NCBI GenBank assembly: GCA_030248135.1
Contig: JASANC010002213.1
Span: forward strand, 1 to 64,000
Length of the DNA stretch: 64,000 nucleotides
Source: Theristus sp. LFF4_11
Lineage: Eukaryota > Nematoda > Chromadorea > Monhysterida > Xyalidae
Reading direction: 5' to 3'
Part shown: one piece after another, positions 48,501 through 58,360 of the stretch
How the letters are laid out: each line of letters begins with the position of its first letter
Position numbering within the stretch: position 1 is the first letter of the stretch
Program-made: the position numbers and the translations under genes
The notes under the pieces: generated by a model
What the model saw: the letters and a program-made list of their open reading frames with translations, nothing else
Told to the model about the DNA's origin: nothing
Database searches by the model: none

Positions 48501-50061
48501 ATTTCTAAAAATTCACCGCTGAAATAAATCGCCGACGCCGGCTCCGCAGGGCCCCAGAATTGGTGCGTGATCAGTTCGTTGTTGGGCTTCCAGACCCACG
48601 TGACCAAATTGCGTCTACCAACCGCACGACCAGCGGTCCAGACGTGCACCAAACGGGCTTCTGAAGTGAAGCGAACGTTGGTAAAAAAACTGGAATCGCC
48701 GAACGGTTTTCTTTTAGTTTCCACTATTCCACTACACCTCGCCCTTTCGAATAGCCGTGGATTTTTGGAACAACACGTGCGTTTTCTCGTTTGGCCTATT
48801 TTATTTGAACGTGTCGAATGAAAATGACATCATGTACTCTCTAAAACATTCACAACAACCCAGTACATACCAATTCGTGCACCAAATTACACCGCACCGT
48901 GCCCGCGTCTCAAACAAACCCGAGCGACGGTGTGGTGGGTGGGGAGGGTGGAACGTGGTGAATCAGCCTGCATATTTATGAACCTGCCGTCGCGTCAGCG
49001 GTATGCGCCGCTGTTGACCTCCGTTATACCCGCTCAGCACCGCATGACCGACCGATTCACCAACTTTCCAGCATGAAACCGCAGACAAGGGTGACCGGAC
49101 CGTCCCTTATTCGAAACCACACCGCCTGCGACGGTGTGGTGGAACGTGCCGTGGTAAACATGGCAGCTTTTTTCAGCGTGCAAGGAGCGCGCGAACAAAA
49201 GAAAAAGGCGCTCAGAAACCCTATTGTATGTCAAAATTTGATGTTTTTTAAACTAATTGATTCTGTTCTGATCTGATCTGTTCATTCGTTCTCCCTTGCA
49301 CACACGATTGGTAGTTATCTATGTATTCTTAAAAAAGACAGCTCCTAGTCTGCGACTGATCGCTCCTTGATATAGTGAATACAAGGGCTGCGCCTTGTTT
49401 CTTCGGCCGTACCGTACACACTCCAACTGCACCAACCAACCGTTGACGCGCTGCTTCAAGAACGCCTGCACGAATTCACGCTCCACCTGCGACTGTACGC
49501 CCACCAGTCCAGCGCCGATCGCCTGGCAGTGGCGTTGCGCCGTCGGCCAGTTCGCCTCCGTGTAGAACAGCCGATAGCAGCGACCGTTGTAGGCGGTGAA
49601 GTCCGTCGGACAAAAGTCGCTCGCCGTCTGACGCCGCACGCGAACGCACGTGCCGCCGTGCTGACAGCGATTCTCGTGGCACGGGATCAGTGGCGAGCCT
49701 GTGTGGTGTGGCGAGTGTGCGCAGGGAATGAAAGCCGGTCGTCGTTCTGCATGAGATCGGTACAGGCAAAAAACAAACGATGTCGTTGTGCTACTTCTCG
49801 AGTATTTGTGGCATTCGAGAAATATCACAACGAAATCGGTTTTGTGACAGACAAACGAAACGAAAAAGTGACAGACAGCTGGCACCACACACAAAAAAAT
49901 GGATCAGCACAAGGAAATTGCTTGTGCGTCAACTTCCACTCATGAACCAATCGGCTGGCTGGTTGCAAACAACGAACGTCAGCATGCTAACCGCAGACGG
50001 CCAAGGCAGTCAGCAAAATGACGATCAGCAACAACGGGATTGTGCTCGTCTTGTCGTTCAT
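30508..50061 (-). CDS. ADGRL: Latrophilin-type adhesion GPCR with two C-type lectin domains, about 1,664 residues
   Basis: Twenty-seven exons join in phase. In transcription order they are 50061-49992, 49746-49441, 48660-48517, 48222-48013, 47726-47644, 47461-47334, 46771-46590, 46244-46126, 45997-45921, 45447-45263, 44850-44673, 44212-43960, 43295-43116, 42912-42651, 42257-41938, 41677-41488, 41098-40883, 40274-40098, 39827-39641, 39061-38828, 38680-38578, 38330-38177, 33347-33281, 33039-32973, 32420-32181, 31612-31463 and 31020-30508. Domains in order: signal peptide; EGF half (CHENRCQHGGTC); C-type lectin domain 1; EGF half (YQCQCRRGYAGYFC); RBL lectin (FDLALYGMP, NPCRPGTANYLRY); C-type lectin domain 2 (FWIGLRTGDADGFRWIDG); Ser/Thr/Pro stalk; HRM (IRWPEARAGEIV); GAIN; GPS (ACACSHLTSFTILMDLN, cut expected after HL); seven helices with latrophilin-like IHRNLCFTLLAAELLFLFGI and LCLLGLTWMFGFGLLF; and a cytoplasmic tail. 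The last exon may contain a small additional intron. Confidence 0.93.
31363..31440. mobile_element. Fragment of TAGAGATG-type hAT-like MITE
   Basis: TAGAGATGGCACGTGAAAAA begins a stretch of AAATTTCCGG-type inverted words, as in 25140-25912. Only one end is recognisable. It lies just downstream, in the minus sense, of the exon ending at 31463, inside an intron of the receptor. Confidence 0.5.
31745..32020. repeat. Intronic repeat R1, copy 1, with related ends
   Basis: TACGGTATGGCCGATTAAAC at the left and ATTCGGCCGTACTGTAG at the right are approximate inverse ends. Inner words AACATGGCAGC, TTTTTAAACTAAT and CTCCTAGTCTGCGACT recur in the same order at 49130-49420. Both copies are in introns of the receptor gene. 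It is a probable MITE of unknown family. Confidence 0.65.
35012..35593 (+). other. Unassigned 193-codon open frame in the largest receptor intron
   Basis: This is one of the longest uninterrupted frames in the window, on the strand opposite to the receptor. It begins with GTG, and the first in-frame ATG is only near codon 72, so it would be a partial exon or a decayed gene. The translation has a Cys-containing start (CSCPIQYTTALNEY, CVWCKSSQ) and hydrophobic parts, but no domain I recognise. No convincing flanking splice sites were found. Confidence 0.2.
36358..37479 (+). CDS. Nested gene: small single-pass membrane protein, 250 residues
   Basis: Two exons (36358-36623 and 36993-37479) join in phase across a GTACGC...CGCAG intron. 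The gene lies wholly inside the 4.8-kb receptor intron between exons 38177 and 33347, on the opposite strand. Residues 6-26 (IFILGLIMMLFWASIILFFA) form one membrane helix near the N-terminus, followed by a Cys/Arg juxtamembrane stretch. The rest is a polar, Ser-rich tail with SP sites, a HHHHRRH run and a basic C-terminus ending in PNTML. There is no signal peptide beyond the helix itself. I recognise no family; an adaptor or small membrane-anchored regulator is only a guess. GC-rich coding bias contrasts with the AT-rich intron around it and supports a real gene. Confidence 0.75.
37490..38176. other. Remainder of the receptor intron after the nested gene
   Basis: This is the presumed 3' flank of the nested gene followed by intron sequence. 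Open frames on both strands at 37847-38272 are unlike any receptor domain, and the transmembrane order is complete without them. They are not called. Confidence 0.4.
39062..39255. repeat. 15-bp GGAAT-type satellite in receptor intron 19
   Basis: About 13 tandem copies of GAATGGAAATGGAAA, with G/A variants, lie immediately next to the acceptor of the exon encoding the GPS cleavage site. All reading frames through it are open or nearly so and give repetitive peptides on both strands, but the splice phases skip it cleanly. Confidence 0.92.
42358..42445. repeat. Copy of the dispersed CCAATCAG repeat in a receptor intron
   Basis: GTTGATTGGCTACGCTTGAA is followed by GCTGATTGGTCCAGCCAGC, then CATGCGGCCAATCAGTATGC and AAATTCAAGTGGCAGAGAAT. 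The layout is the same as at 5175, 27177 and 45540. Confidence 0.7.
43458..43660. mobile_element. About 200-bp MITE with TGACGTCA ends in a receptor intron
   Basis: The left end CGTGTCTGGACTAAAATGACGTCA is mirrored by TGACGTCATTTCAGTGGGACACG at the right. Each arm carries the palindrome TGACGTCA. A related single end, ACGTGTCGAATGAAAATGAC, occurs at about 48814 in another intron of the same gene. Confidence 0.75.
43746..43958 (+). other. Lys-rich 70-codon open frame in a receptor intron
   Basis: ATG-initiated frame, MPKLKNRHIKKKKNEKAKLK at the start, ending TAA just beside the exon at 43960, on the opposite strand to the receptor. The AT-rich, A-rich sequence makes Lys codons likely by chance. 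It could be a small nested gene, but there is no independent support. Confidence 0.2.
45540..45640. repeat. Copy of the dispersed CCAATCAG repeat in a receptor intron
   Basis: GAACTGATTGGTCCTGTCGT is followed by CCGATGCAGCCAATCAGCGG and GATTCAATTGCATGAATGCA. It shares both the inverted core and the trailing ATTCAA-type word with the other copies. Confidence 0.7.
47262..47286. repeat. (CAA)n microsatellite
   Basis: About eight copies of CAA, in the intron just downstream (in the minus sense) of the RBL-domain exon 47461-47334. It resembles the (AAC)n tail of the SINE at 58361, but no SINE body is visible beside it. Confidence 0.8.
49130..49425. repeat. Intronic repeat R1, copy 2
   Basis: This is the second copy of the repeat at 31745-32020, in the same orientation, with AACATGGCAGC, TTTTTTAAACTAATTGATT and AGCTCCTAGTCTGCGACTGA, ending near TTCGGCCGTACCGTAC. 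It lies next to exon 2 of the receptor, in intron 2. Confidence 0.65.
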
Positions 50062-50186
50062 TGTCCGTGAAACGTGCTTTTTGAAAATTCGCTGTTTTTT
50101 TGTTTTTGTCACTGTGTCACATCACAGCTTCTAACTTCTATTTATGTGATTCAAAATACGATCAGGCTGTCTAGTCGAAATCGCGG

Positions 50187-52349
50187 GTACTCCTTCAAAA
50201 TACGGGTCCGCTCAAATTTCATCGCAGCGCGCTGGTTGATGGCTCAAATGAAAGCCCTCGTTCTGCTGAGTAATCCTGTGTATGGGTTTTTTGAAATTCA
50301 AAAATTTGAAGAAGTTATTTGAATTTGAAATTTTAGATAGAGTGGGTCTGTGGTGAGCTTGTCAAGTGCACTGAATGTTGTATTTATGTGCTTGATGGAT
50401 ATTTAGGATGGATACCGTTCACATGATTGCATGAAACAGTCATACGTCTGAAATTGGTGCTCACGGGTTACGGTAGCGGCAGTTTTGGGTCTTGACACGA
50501 AGTTGCAGAAAACCACTTTGTTTCTTGTGAATAACACTTGAAACATGCAGCATTATAACAGAATGTCAAAAACCGGATTTCAAGGATTACGGTAACTCTG
50601 CAGTAGGTCTCGACACGATTGCTTAAAAACGTCCTTTTATTGCCAAGAAAAGCTACTAGAATGATGGATACCGTTCACATGATTGGTGGGTTGACAGAAA
50701 ACTTTGACATCGCAGTCGTGAAAATGAGAAAGTATGCCAATGAAACCCGGTAACGAATGCAGCAAGTGACTCGAAGGGTCGCGAACAAATGTCTTCTCAA
50801 GCAAAAATGTTGTGTAACATTAGCTGCGTTTGTACATGTAGTAAAAGTAGCGATGTCACCCTGAGAGTAGCCATACAGCACATGCCAATTTCGTAGCCGC
50901 CGTTTGCTGAACGTCGCTGAATGGGACAGCCGAGTGTTTTCTGAGTTCCGTTGCATGTTTCTAAAAGGTTTCAACTGTTATTCACAAGAAACAAAGTGGT
51001 TTTCAGCAACTTCGTGTCAAGACCCAAAACTAGAGATGTAAAGGTCAAAAAAAAAATTTTTTAATTTTTTTTTTAAAAAAGTAAAAAAATGAGCATTTTT
51101 ATTATTTTTTTTATTAAAAATTTTTGAAATTTTTTCTTTAATGTGCCCTGAAAATGCCGTTTTTGGCATAATTTTTCGAAAGTTCAACAAAAATTTTCTT
51201 TGACTTTACCTTGTCACTTAGTCTTCAACGCTGCAGGTGGTATTCTGGATTGATTTATCGACTGTTTTTAGCCTTGGTGAGTGATGATCGACTCGCGCAT
51301 TGAAGTACTTGAGCGTCGCAAAGGCTAGTTCAACAAATTCCGATGCCGCTAAGGTGAGATAGAAGCAGAGAACTCACATTTACTTACGCATCGTTTTTCA
51401 GGATCTCGAAAGGTTGAAATTGCACTGTCTGCCACTGCAAGCGTAACTTCGTTGGTTGCTCGTTGCTGTTTCGCCTCGTGTCGTCAGCATGATCACACCG
51501 GTTTGTTGTTGAACTTGTTTCCGTGTTATTTGAGGTGAATTGAGAGGCAAAACACGAGACGTGATGTCGTCGGTGGGAAAATGGGGTCGCCGAAACCAAG
51601 TCTGAAATTTTCACCCTCCTCCCATATGAGTGGGGGTCATGTGGTAAGTCGGTGGCTCCTCAGATGGCAATATTCGGACTCCTGAAAAATTCTGAACAAC
51701 TTTCATTTTAAAAAAAAATTTAAAATTTTTTTTTTTTAAAGAAAAAAAATAGAAATTTTTTTTTCTTGACATCTCTACCCAAAACTACCGCTACCGTAAC
51801 CCGTGGGACCAAACTTCCGACATATGACTGTTACATGCAATCATGTGAACGGCATCCATCATTCTAGTAGCTTATCTTGGCAATAAAAGGACGTTTTTAA
51901 AAAATCGTGTCGAGACCCACTGCAGAGTTACCGTAATCCTTGGAATCCGGTTTTTGACATTCTGTTATAAATGCTGCATGTTTCTAAAAGGTTTCAACTG
52001 TTATTCCCAAGAAACAAAGTGGTTTTCTGCAACTTCGTGTCAAGACCCAAAACTGCCGCTACCGTAACCCGTGGGCACCAATTTCAGACGTATGACTGTT
52101 TCATGCAATCATGTGAACGGTATCCATCCTAAATATCCATCAAGCACATAAATACAACATTCAGTGCACTTGACAAGCTCACCACAGACCCACTCTATCT
52201 AAAATTTCAAATTCAAATAACTTCTTCAAATTTTTGAATTTCAAAAAACCCATACACAGGATTACTCAGCAGAACGAGGGCTTTCATTTGAGCCATCAAT
52301 CAGCGCGCTGCGATGAAATTTGAGCGGACCCGTATTTTGAAGGAGTACC
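50187..52349. mobile_element. Foldback DNA element with about 490-bp inverted arms
   Basis: The left arm (about 50187-50680) is matched in inverse by the right arm (about 51850-52349). For example, GGTACTCCTTCAAAATACGG and GAAGCCCT-type words at the left mirror CCGTATTTTGAAGGAGTACC at the right. The cassette GTTACGGTAGCGGCAGTTTT recurs several times inside in both directions, so the arms have an internal repeat structure. No transposase frame is present. It lies just upstream of the receptor start, on the spacer side, and carries a later hAT insertion at 51031-51777. Confidence 0.88.
51031..51777. mobile_element. hAT-type MITE inserted in the foldback element
   Basis: The ends are TAGAGATGTAAAGGTCAAAA and the near-inverse TTTTTTCTTGACATCTCTA. 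The identical 8-bp word CCCAAAAC flanks both sides (51023-51030 and 51778-51785), and it belongs to the host element's own sequence. Size (747 bp), A/T subterminal runs and a shared internal stretch (GTTCAACAAAAATTTTCTTT, inverse near 1925) relate it to the element at 1365-2100. No transposase is encoded. Confidence 0.9.
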
Positions 52350-55300
52350 AAATCGCGTGCGCGCTGTTTGTTCACTGTTGAACACATCTGGTAGTAAAAC
52401 AGGTGGTTTTGAACGTTTTGTCGGGTGTTTTTTTGGTCGTCATCACTCATCCAGGCGTCTGAAACTAAAAAAAATGAAAATCGTTTTGTCAACAAACTGA
52501 ATATCTATAGGTTTGCTTGACAACAAAGTACTCATTTGTCGACAATGACAATTACATTATTTTTTCTTCAAAAACAATATTGAAAAACAAACAAATTATG
52601 CACAATAAACATCGTGTAAAACGAAATAACCAGTAAAAACTGTGTTGATTGATGCGTCACAATGGGAGAAATTGGTGAGACAAAATAAAATTGAAAAAAA
52701 TCAGAGCACTCTGACAAATTTTTAGACAATTCATCTCCTCTATTTGTAGATCACCAGGAAAATGTGCACCCACTAGCTGATTGCCGGGATTTGAATCGGC
52801 CTCACACTGATTGGTCAAATGGACGCCATGCAACCAATCAAAGTGAGAAAAAAAGATGCAGAAACTGCATTACTTTTAGTCTACAAACAGAGACACAAAC
52901 GCAAGAAACAACCGACAACAGTAGTATTCAAAAAGCACGCGCATTCAAAAACGATCTTCGTTTTCAAGTGTTTTTAAAAACGACAGTGGAGTGCACTTTC
53001 AGGAATGAAGTACAATAGCAACAAATATCTGCCAGGTTTTGTCTTCGTCGTGGGCGGAGCGGAACTATATCTGTACGTAACATGATGTTTTGAAATGTTT
53101 TGCTTTGATTTTGCAACATAGTCTCGCAGTCAGAATAATTTTCTTGTCATACAGAACTGTGAGATTTCTGTGTTCAATAACGAAAAACACAAAGATATCT
53201 GGGCACGCTGTTCATAGTATAGCGGTATCATGAACTCACGAGCGTTTGAGAAATAAAAAATGCAACCAATCAACCATCATCAGCAGGCAAGTGCGTTTGA
53301 ACACAAAAAACATAAAGGGCCATTCCCGCACGTGCTATCGTGAACGTACGTATGAACGTGCGTATGTTCTAAAACGGAAGCGCGCTGAAGCTGCGCTGTT
53401 TTTTTTTGGTTCATGAATGTGTAGCGAAGTGACGCTCGCTGACGCGCTTCAACCTCTATGAATGGCGCTTAAAGAGGCATTCATGAAGCAGTGGTGACGC
53501 TCACGCTCACCCGTTGCCAAGTGGGAACTGGTGCTGTTATCAACTCTCAGCAACAAAAAATGTGCAACAATATCCGAAACAAAAATCAACATCAGTATGT
53601 TGAAAATGGCAACAAAAAACCAATTTCATATGTTCGAAAAGCCGCTTATGAGGGTAATTGAAATAAACTGGCCTTCTCGAGAGACGATAAAAATATATAA
53701 AACGGCTTTTGGAAATTGCAAATGAATTAAATTTTTTGTTGTGACACACACACACACTGTACGTACACATACAACACAACCAACAACGTCTAAGAAAAAA
53801 AACGAAAAATTCTTTTTCGAACACTCGTACGAGCGACGCGCTGAACAAAAATGCAATGTACAAAAAACACAGTTGCCGCGAAAATCTGACTTTTTTTCAA
53901 ACACTTCTTCCCCCTCCCAATAAATCAAACAAATCGCGTGCGAAAATGATCAATGAATGAACAATAAACCAAGAAATAATGATAAAAAGCAAGTAATAAC
54001 AATTGTAAATACAAAAATCAAACAACCACACCACAAACTGCACGGCAAAGTGTGTACGGGAATGAATGGAAATGCACAATGACAAACACAATGAAACAAC
54101 TCATCAGAAAAACCGCAATACTAAAAATATCGGCTGCATGACGTAAATGCTCTGCGTTTTCGCTGTGCATGTGTGTGTTGTAAAATAAAAAAAAGGCGAG
54201 CGGGTGGTCGAACGAATGTTTGTTCGAAGGTTTTTGGCAAGCAAAACAGAGAAGCACAGTTGTTGTGTAAATTTTGTCTGTCTGTGTACCAACTCGAATA
54301 AAACATTCAAAGCCTGACTGACACACACAACCTGTGTTCGGTTTCATTTTTATTGGTGTGAAATGTTGCGCACAATCTTGCAGTTACACCTGGCAAACAT
54401 GAGCCCAGGGTAAAGAAACCAGAAGCAGGGTTTTTACCCCGATGTGCACTTGGGGATCAAAAACGTTTTCATCACCAAACCAGCCAAGCAAAAACACACA
54501 TTGAATCGAACTCCAAAAAAAACGCGTTTATCGGATCGCTGCACGGCTGTTTTCGTGTAAAAAATCCCACAAAGAAAACCCTGCTTTTGATGTGTTTTAT
54601 TTTGTACAAACGTTGAACTGTGCAGAAGCAGCTTCGGCTTTTTTGAAATAGCGCACACTGCTCAGTGAAAAGGTTCACTGAGGAAAAAGCGAAACAGGTT
54701 TGCTAAAATCTCGTTATTTTTCATGGGGGTGGGGTGGGGTGGATATAAGTCAAATTGGTTGTTGCTGCAGTGAGTTTTACGATTTGACTGGAATGTTGCT
54801 TTAAAAAAAGTCTGTTGCAACCGTGAGTTTTGTACACCCTGTAGGTGTGTGAAACAAGTTATTTCACATATAATACAATCTACGTACTCTACGACTACAT
54901 GGTTGGATTGAAGATGACGTGTTTCCAAAACATAAACATTTTTTAAAACATGGTCCGACGCACACAACACAAACACACTGGCAGCGCGGATGTGTTCGTG
55001 TGTGACTATAAAACAGAAACATAAAAATTGAAACAGTGCAACTGAATTAGAGTTAAAACGGCAAAAAACACAAGAAAGAAAGAAAGAAAGAAACGCGCGG
55101 GAAGCGCAAAAACAACGAAAAAAAGTGCGGCCCAGTGCCCAGCCCAGCCCATTTTTTATGAACGTCAAAACGATTTGTCAGGGACAAAAACGGCATTTCT
55201 GCATTTATTATTGCTGTTGCCTACATTTCATATGAAGACAGGCAAGCTGAGTCATCATGCATTTTATAAAATGTACTCAGCACGCAGCACTCCGTCTTTC

Positions 55301-56180
55301 CGTCCACCACTGTCTGCTCGTGTCCGTGTGTCATCGTCATAAAAAAAAACAATTGTTTTCAAAACATCGGCATTTCTTAAATCAATGATCGCCCCAGCGA
55401 CGAAGAACTCTGAGCAGCGTTCGATGAAAGTCTGTTGTATTTGTGTATCATTTTCAATTAGTTGATTAGTTGGATACACACGTTATGTATGCACTGTGTG
55501 CGGGCACTGCTGTGGAGGCGGAATAAACTGCAGCCAGAGAGTGTACTTTTATTTGTACGATTTTCTTAGAAAAAATTGCTTTTGAAAGACAAGAGCACAA
55601 AACCTACCTGAATAGTAAAACTAAATAGGTTGTCACGAGGCTACAGTGTACAGTGTATCTGCGACTGTTTCTGTGCTACGATTTTTTCTGGAAATCAGGA
55701 AAAAAATCCCACGTTTAAAGTTTTCTTCGGCTAAGCTTGAGCCGAGCCCAAAAAGTTGTTGTTCAGCTATGTACATGTACAATATATAGAAACAGCAGCT
55801 GTTTTTTGGGATGGAAGTTCAATGCAAATTACGGTTACTGGTTCATAACTTGAATGAGGCTAAAGTAGAGCATTACAGGTTTATAACAATGTTTTGAGAA
55901 AATTTTAAAAGAATCTAAACCGACAGACCATTATACCATCGTGCTGGCTAAAAATGCATGGCTAAAATTTTTTTAAACACCCCCATCACAGTTGTTGTGC
56001 GTTCAAAATTTTTTGGTAATCGAAACATTCTCCTTCTTATTTTCGAATGGGAAAACTTTAGATCTCAGTTTATTCGCTGCATTTGCATCTAAATTAAAGC
56101 CCAAATGGTTGAGGCGCTGGATAACAAGTCTTTTGAAAAGTTTTTACTAGTTTCCATAAACCTTCAAATAAAAAAAAGGA
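52350..56180. other. Long AT-rich spacer with scattered repeats, no supported gene
   Basis: The spacer contains a CCAATCAG repeat copy near 52776-52850, a diverged hairpin-MITE piece near 53472, an (AC)n run near 53743, an (AAGA)n run near 55075 and a short G-rich run near 54724. The segments around 55640-55740 and 55855-55955 have counterparts at about 58800-58870 and 59365-59460. One shared word is GTTTATAACAATGTTTT, followed by CGACAGACCA. They therefore look like parts of an older duplication extending the tandem repeat of the secreted-protein genes. All reading frames are short. Confidence 0.45.
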
Positions 56181-56458
56181 AACTTGCAAAACGGAGGTTG
56201 AACTTACGTTTCACAATTTTGACAGCTGAAATAGTATTTGCTTTTTTAGCCTAAAATATAAAAAATAGCACGAATCCACGCTATCTGCGGTACAGTATAT
56301 CTGAAAACATGCAACGTTCACGGGTCAACCCGATTTGCTTGGTGCAGTGTTTGCGAGGCAGCTTTTGTGACGCTTATTCCATTTTTTTGTTCCACATTGT
56401 TGAAGAGACTTTCGAATGTCATATGTCGTCTCCGTCGTCAACATACGTATAACTGCAG

Positions 56459-58138
56459 ATAAGCATCATCAGCATCATTGGTCTGTTGATGCACCAAGCG
56501 GCTGCTGCACCTGCAACTGTCAACTCTGGCGATTATCAGCAAACGGTGATTGACAACTGCACGCTGGGGTTGGAGTGCATGAAGATGAGCGTAAAAGCGG
56601 CATACGACTGTGTCACCGCCAATCTGTGCGTGCTTTGAAATCAAATGCCTAACTTGGCGTTAAATTCCCGCACAAACCGTTTTAGAACCTGCACCTCGCC
56701 GCAGTCGGTTGTAAACAATACAAATCTGGAGGGACAGATGAGCGCGTATAGAGCAATCGAAAACTGTTCCACTATTGATGAGAGAATGTGGGCACTGTTG
56801 GAGGTGGTGCACGAAAACTCGGCAAGACCAATGTGAGTGCCTGAATAACAAGGAAAAATTGATTACTAGCAGATTGCGGGCTAGTAAGTCAGGTCATAGG
56901 TCATGCGCATGAAACATGTCTGAGACTTTTATGAAATTGTTTTTTCTTGACATTGTGTCGTTGTGAGCACACATGCTGATGCATACATGTATATTCTACA
57001 TGATGCACATGTCCTTGCACATGTTCGTGCATTTATTGATGCAGATGCACAAGCCCGTGCGCTTACCGATTCAAATTCACTTCAATTTTCAGAAGCACAG
57101 AAAGGCTGCATCTGCATTGTTTTCAAAAAAGGTTGCCTTTTCTGCTTAACAGAAATTAAGTGCACATGTGAATTAATAAGTGCTCGAACATGTGCATCTA
57201 CATGTGCATTATTTATGATTATTATTTTTAGGCGTGCACTTTCTGCAGAACACTGATTCACTTTTATAGTTGCGTTAACGAGATTTCGTCGCTGGCAGAA
57301 TTTGAACCACTCAACTGCATAGCGTATTTGCCTCCGAACGGCAAGCGCAAATGCATTGAAGGGTAAGTGCGAGGGTGTTGGGGCTTTTCTATTCATCGCT
57401 AATAAAAAAGGAAAACGTCTTCGTACGATGTAACGATTCACAGTGGCGTCCAAAAGTGCTGGAACGCTGCGCGCGTGCGTGTGTGTTGCGCGCGTGTTGC
57501 GTCAGCCGTACAAACGCTATTATAAGAATTTATGGGCAACGTTGGGTTCACGGGACACTTTTCGACCCAACGTTGCCCATAAATTATAATAGCGTTTGTT
57601 CGGCTGATGCAACACGCGCGCAATAGACAGCACAGAAGCGCGCAGCGTTCCAACATTTTTGGCCGCCGCTGTAATTGCTGCGTTTTTGCAGTAAGAAAAC
57701 AGACTGCGATGAAATGGAGCTCCTGGCGCCATCTGTTCCGTGCATTCAGATAGTCGGAAACCTAATCATTAAAGAGATGCCCGCGTACGACATTGAAACT
57801 TTGCGAGCTCATTTGCGCATTATTAAAGAACTCACGCATCACGTCGTAGATGTAGCGGCCAGCATCTCCGAAGAGGCTGTGCTCCGTGCGGAGAACGGTG
57901 CGCAAGATGCAACGTGATTGCACTGTGTTTGCTTTGTCAGTTGTCGTTTGTTAGGTCAAAAGTTACATTGTATTTTGTGTCTTTTTTGTGCACATGCAAA
58001 CGCAGAATAACCGATGGCACCACCGATTACCTACAGTATGTATCTGATATTTCCACACCACAGCACACACAACTTCACATAAGCAACTCTCTTAATGAGA
58101 ACATTCTATTCTCAACTTATTGGCCGCAGTGTTTCTAA
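56459..58138 (+). CDS. Secreted cysteine-containing protein, tandem copy 1
   Basis: Five exons join in phase: 56459-56625, 56686-56832, 57270-57362, 57692-57913 and 58006-58138, giving about 253 residues. The first exon begins after CTGCAG with a hydrophobic stretch and ATG-containing ISIIGLLMHQAAAAPA, which looks like the end of a signal peptide. The true start may lie in an upstream exon I cannot fix. Conserved cysteines fall in DNCTLGLECMK, YDCVTANL, TCTSPQS, ENCSTIDER, CVNEISSL, NCIAYLPPNGKRKCIE and TDCDE. I do not recognise the family; the spacing recalls nematode secreted cysteine-rich families, but that is speculative. Intron 3 carries a Tc1/mariner-like MITE that is absent from copy 2. 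Confidence 0.7.
57441..57671. mobile_element. Hairpin MITE with Tc1/mariner-like CAGTGGCG ends
   Basis: The element starts CAGTGGCGTCCAAAAGTGCT and ends CAACATTTTTGGCCGCCGCTG, its imperfect inverse. Long arms (GCGCGCGTGTTGCGTCAGCC / GGCTGATGCAACACGCGCGC; TATGGGCAACGTTGGGT / ACCCAACGTTGCCCATA) fold to a short loop near 57555. TA follows the right end. The paralogous intron at 63321-63433 lacks it, which fixes its position as an insertion after the gene duplication. Confidence 0.9.
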
Positions 58139-58360
58139 GCAATCGTTGAAAAACTTAAACCACTGTATCTAGCTATATCTTTCCGTGCGAAGGAGGCGGA
58201 GTAATGTTGAACGATGTGTGGAAAAGCTGCACAGCTGAAAAGCTGTTTCTTGCCAGAACGCAGAACGAATATGAATTAAAATAAATTTTGTTAGTGAGAA
58301 AAGATTCTGATTGGTTGTTTCTCAATTTCTTGCACAAAGATGTCGTCAGAATACCGTTGC

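Noticed and set aside
53531..54680. Series of 60-110-codon frames in the spacer at 53.5-54.7 kb
   Set aside because: Overlapping frames on both strands in low-complexity AT-rich DNA, with no domain or splice logic.
57441..57671. Non-coding RNA hairpin gene in intron 3 of tandem copy 1
   Set aside because: Ends typical of Tc1/mariner MITEs and absence from the paralogous intron favour a transposon.
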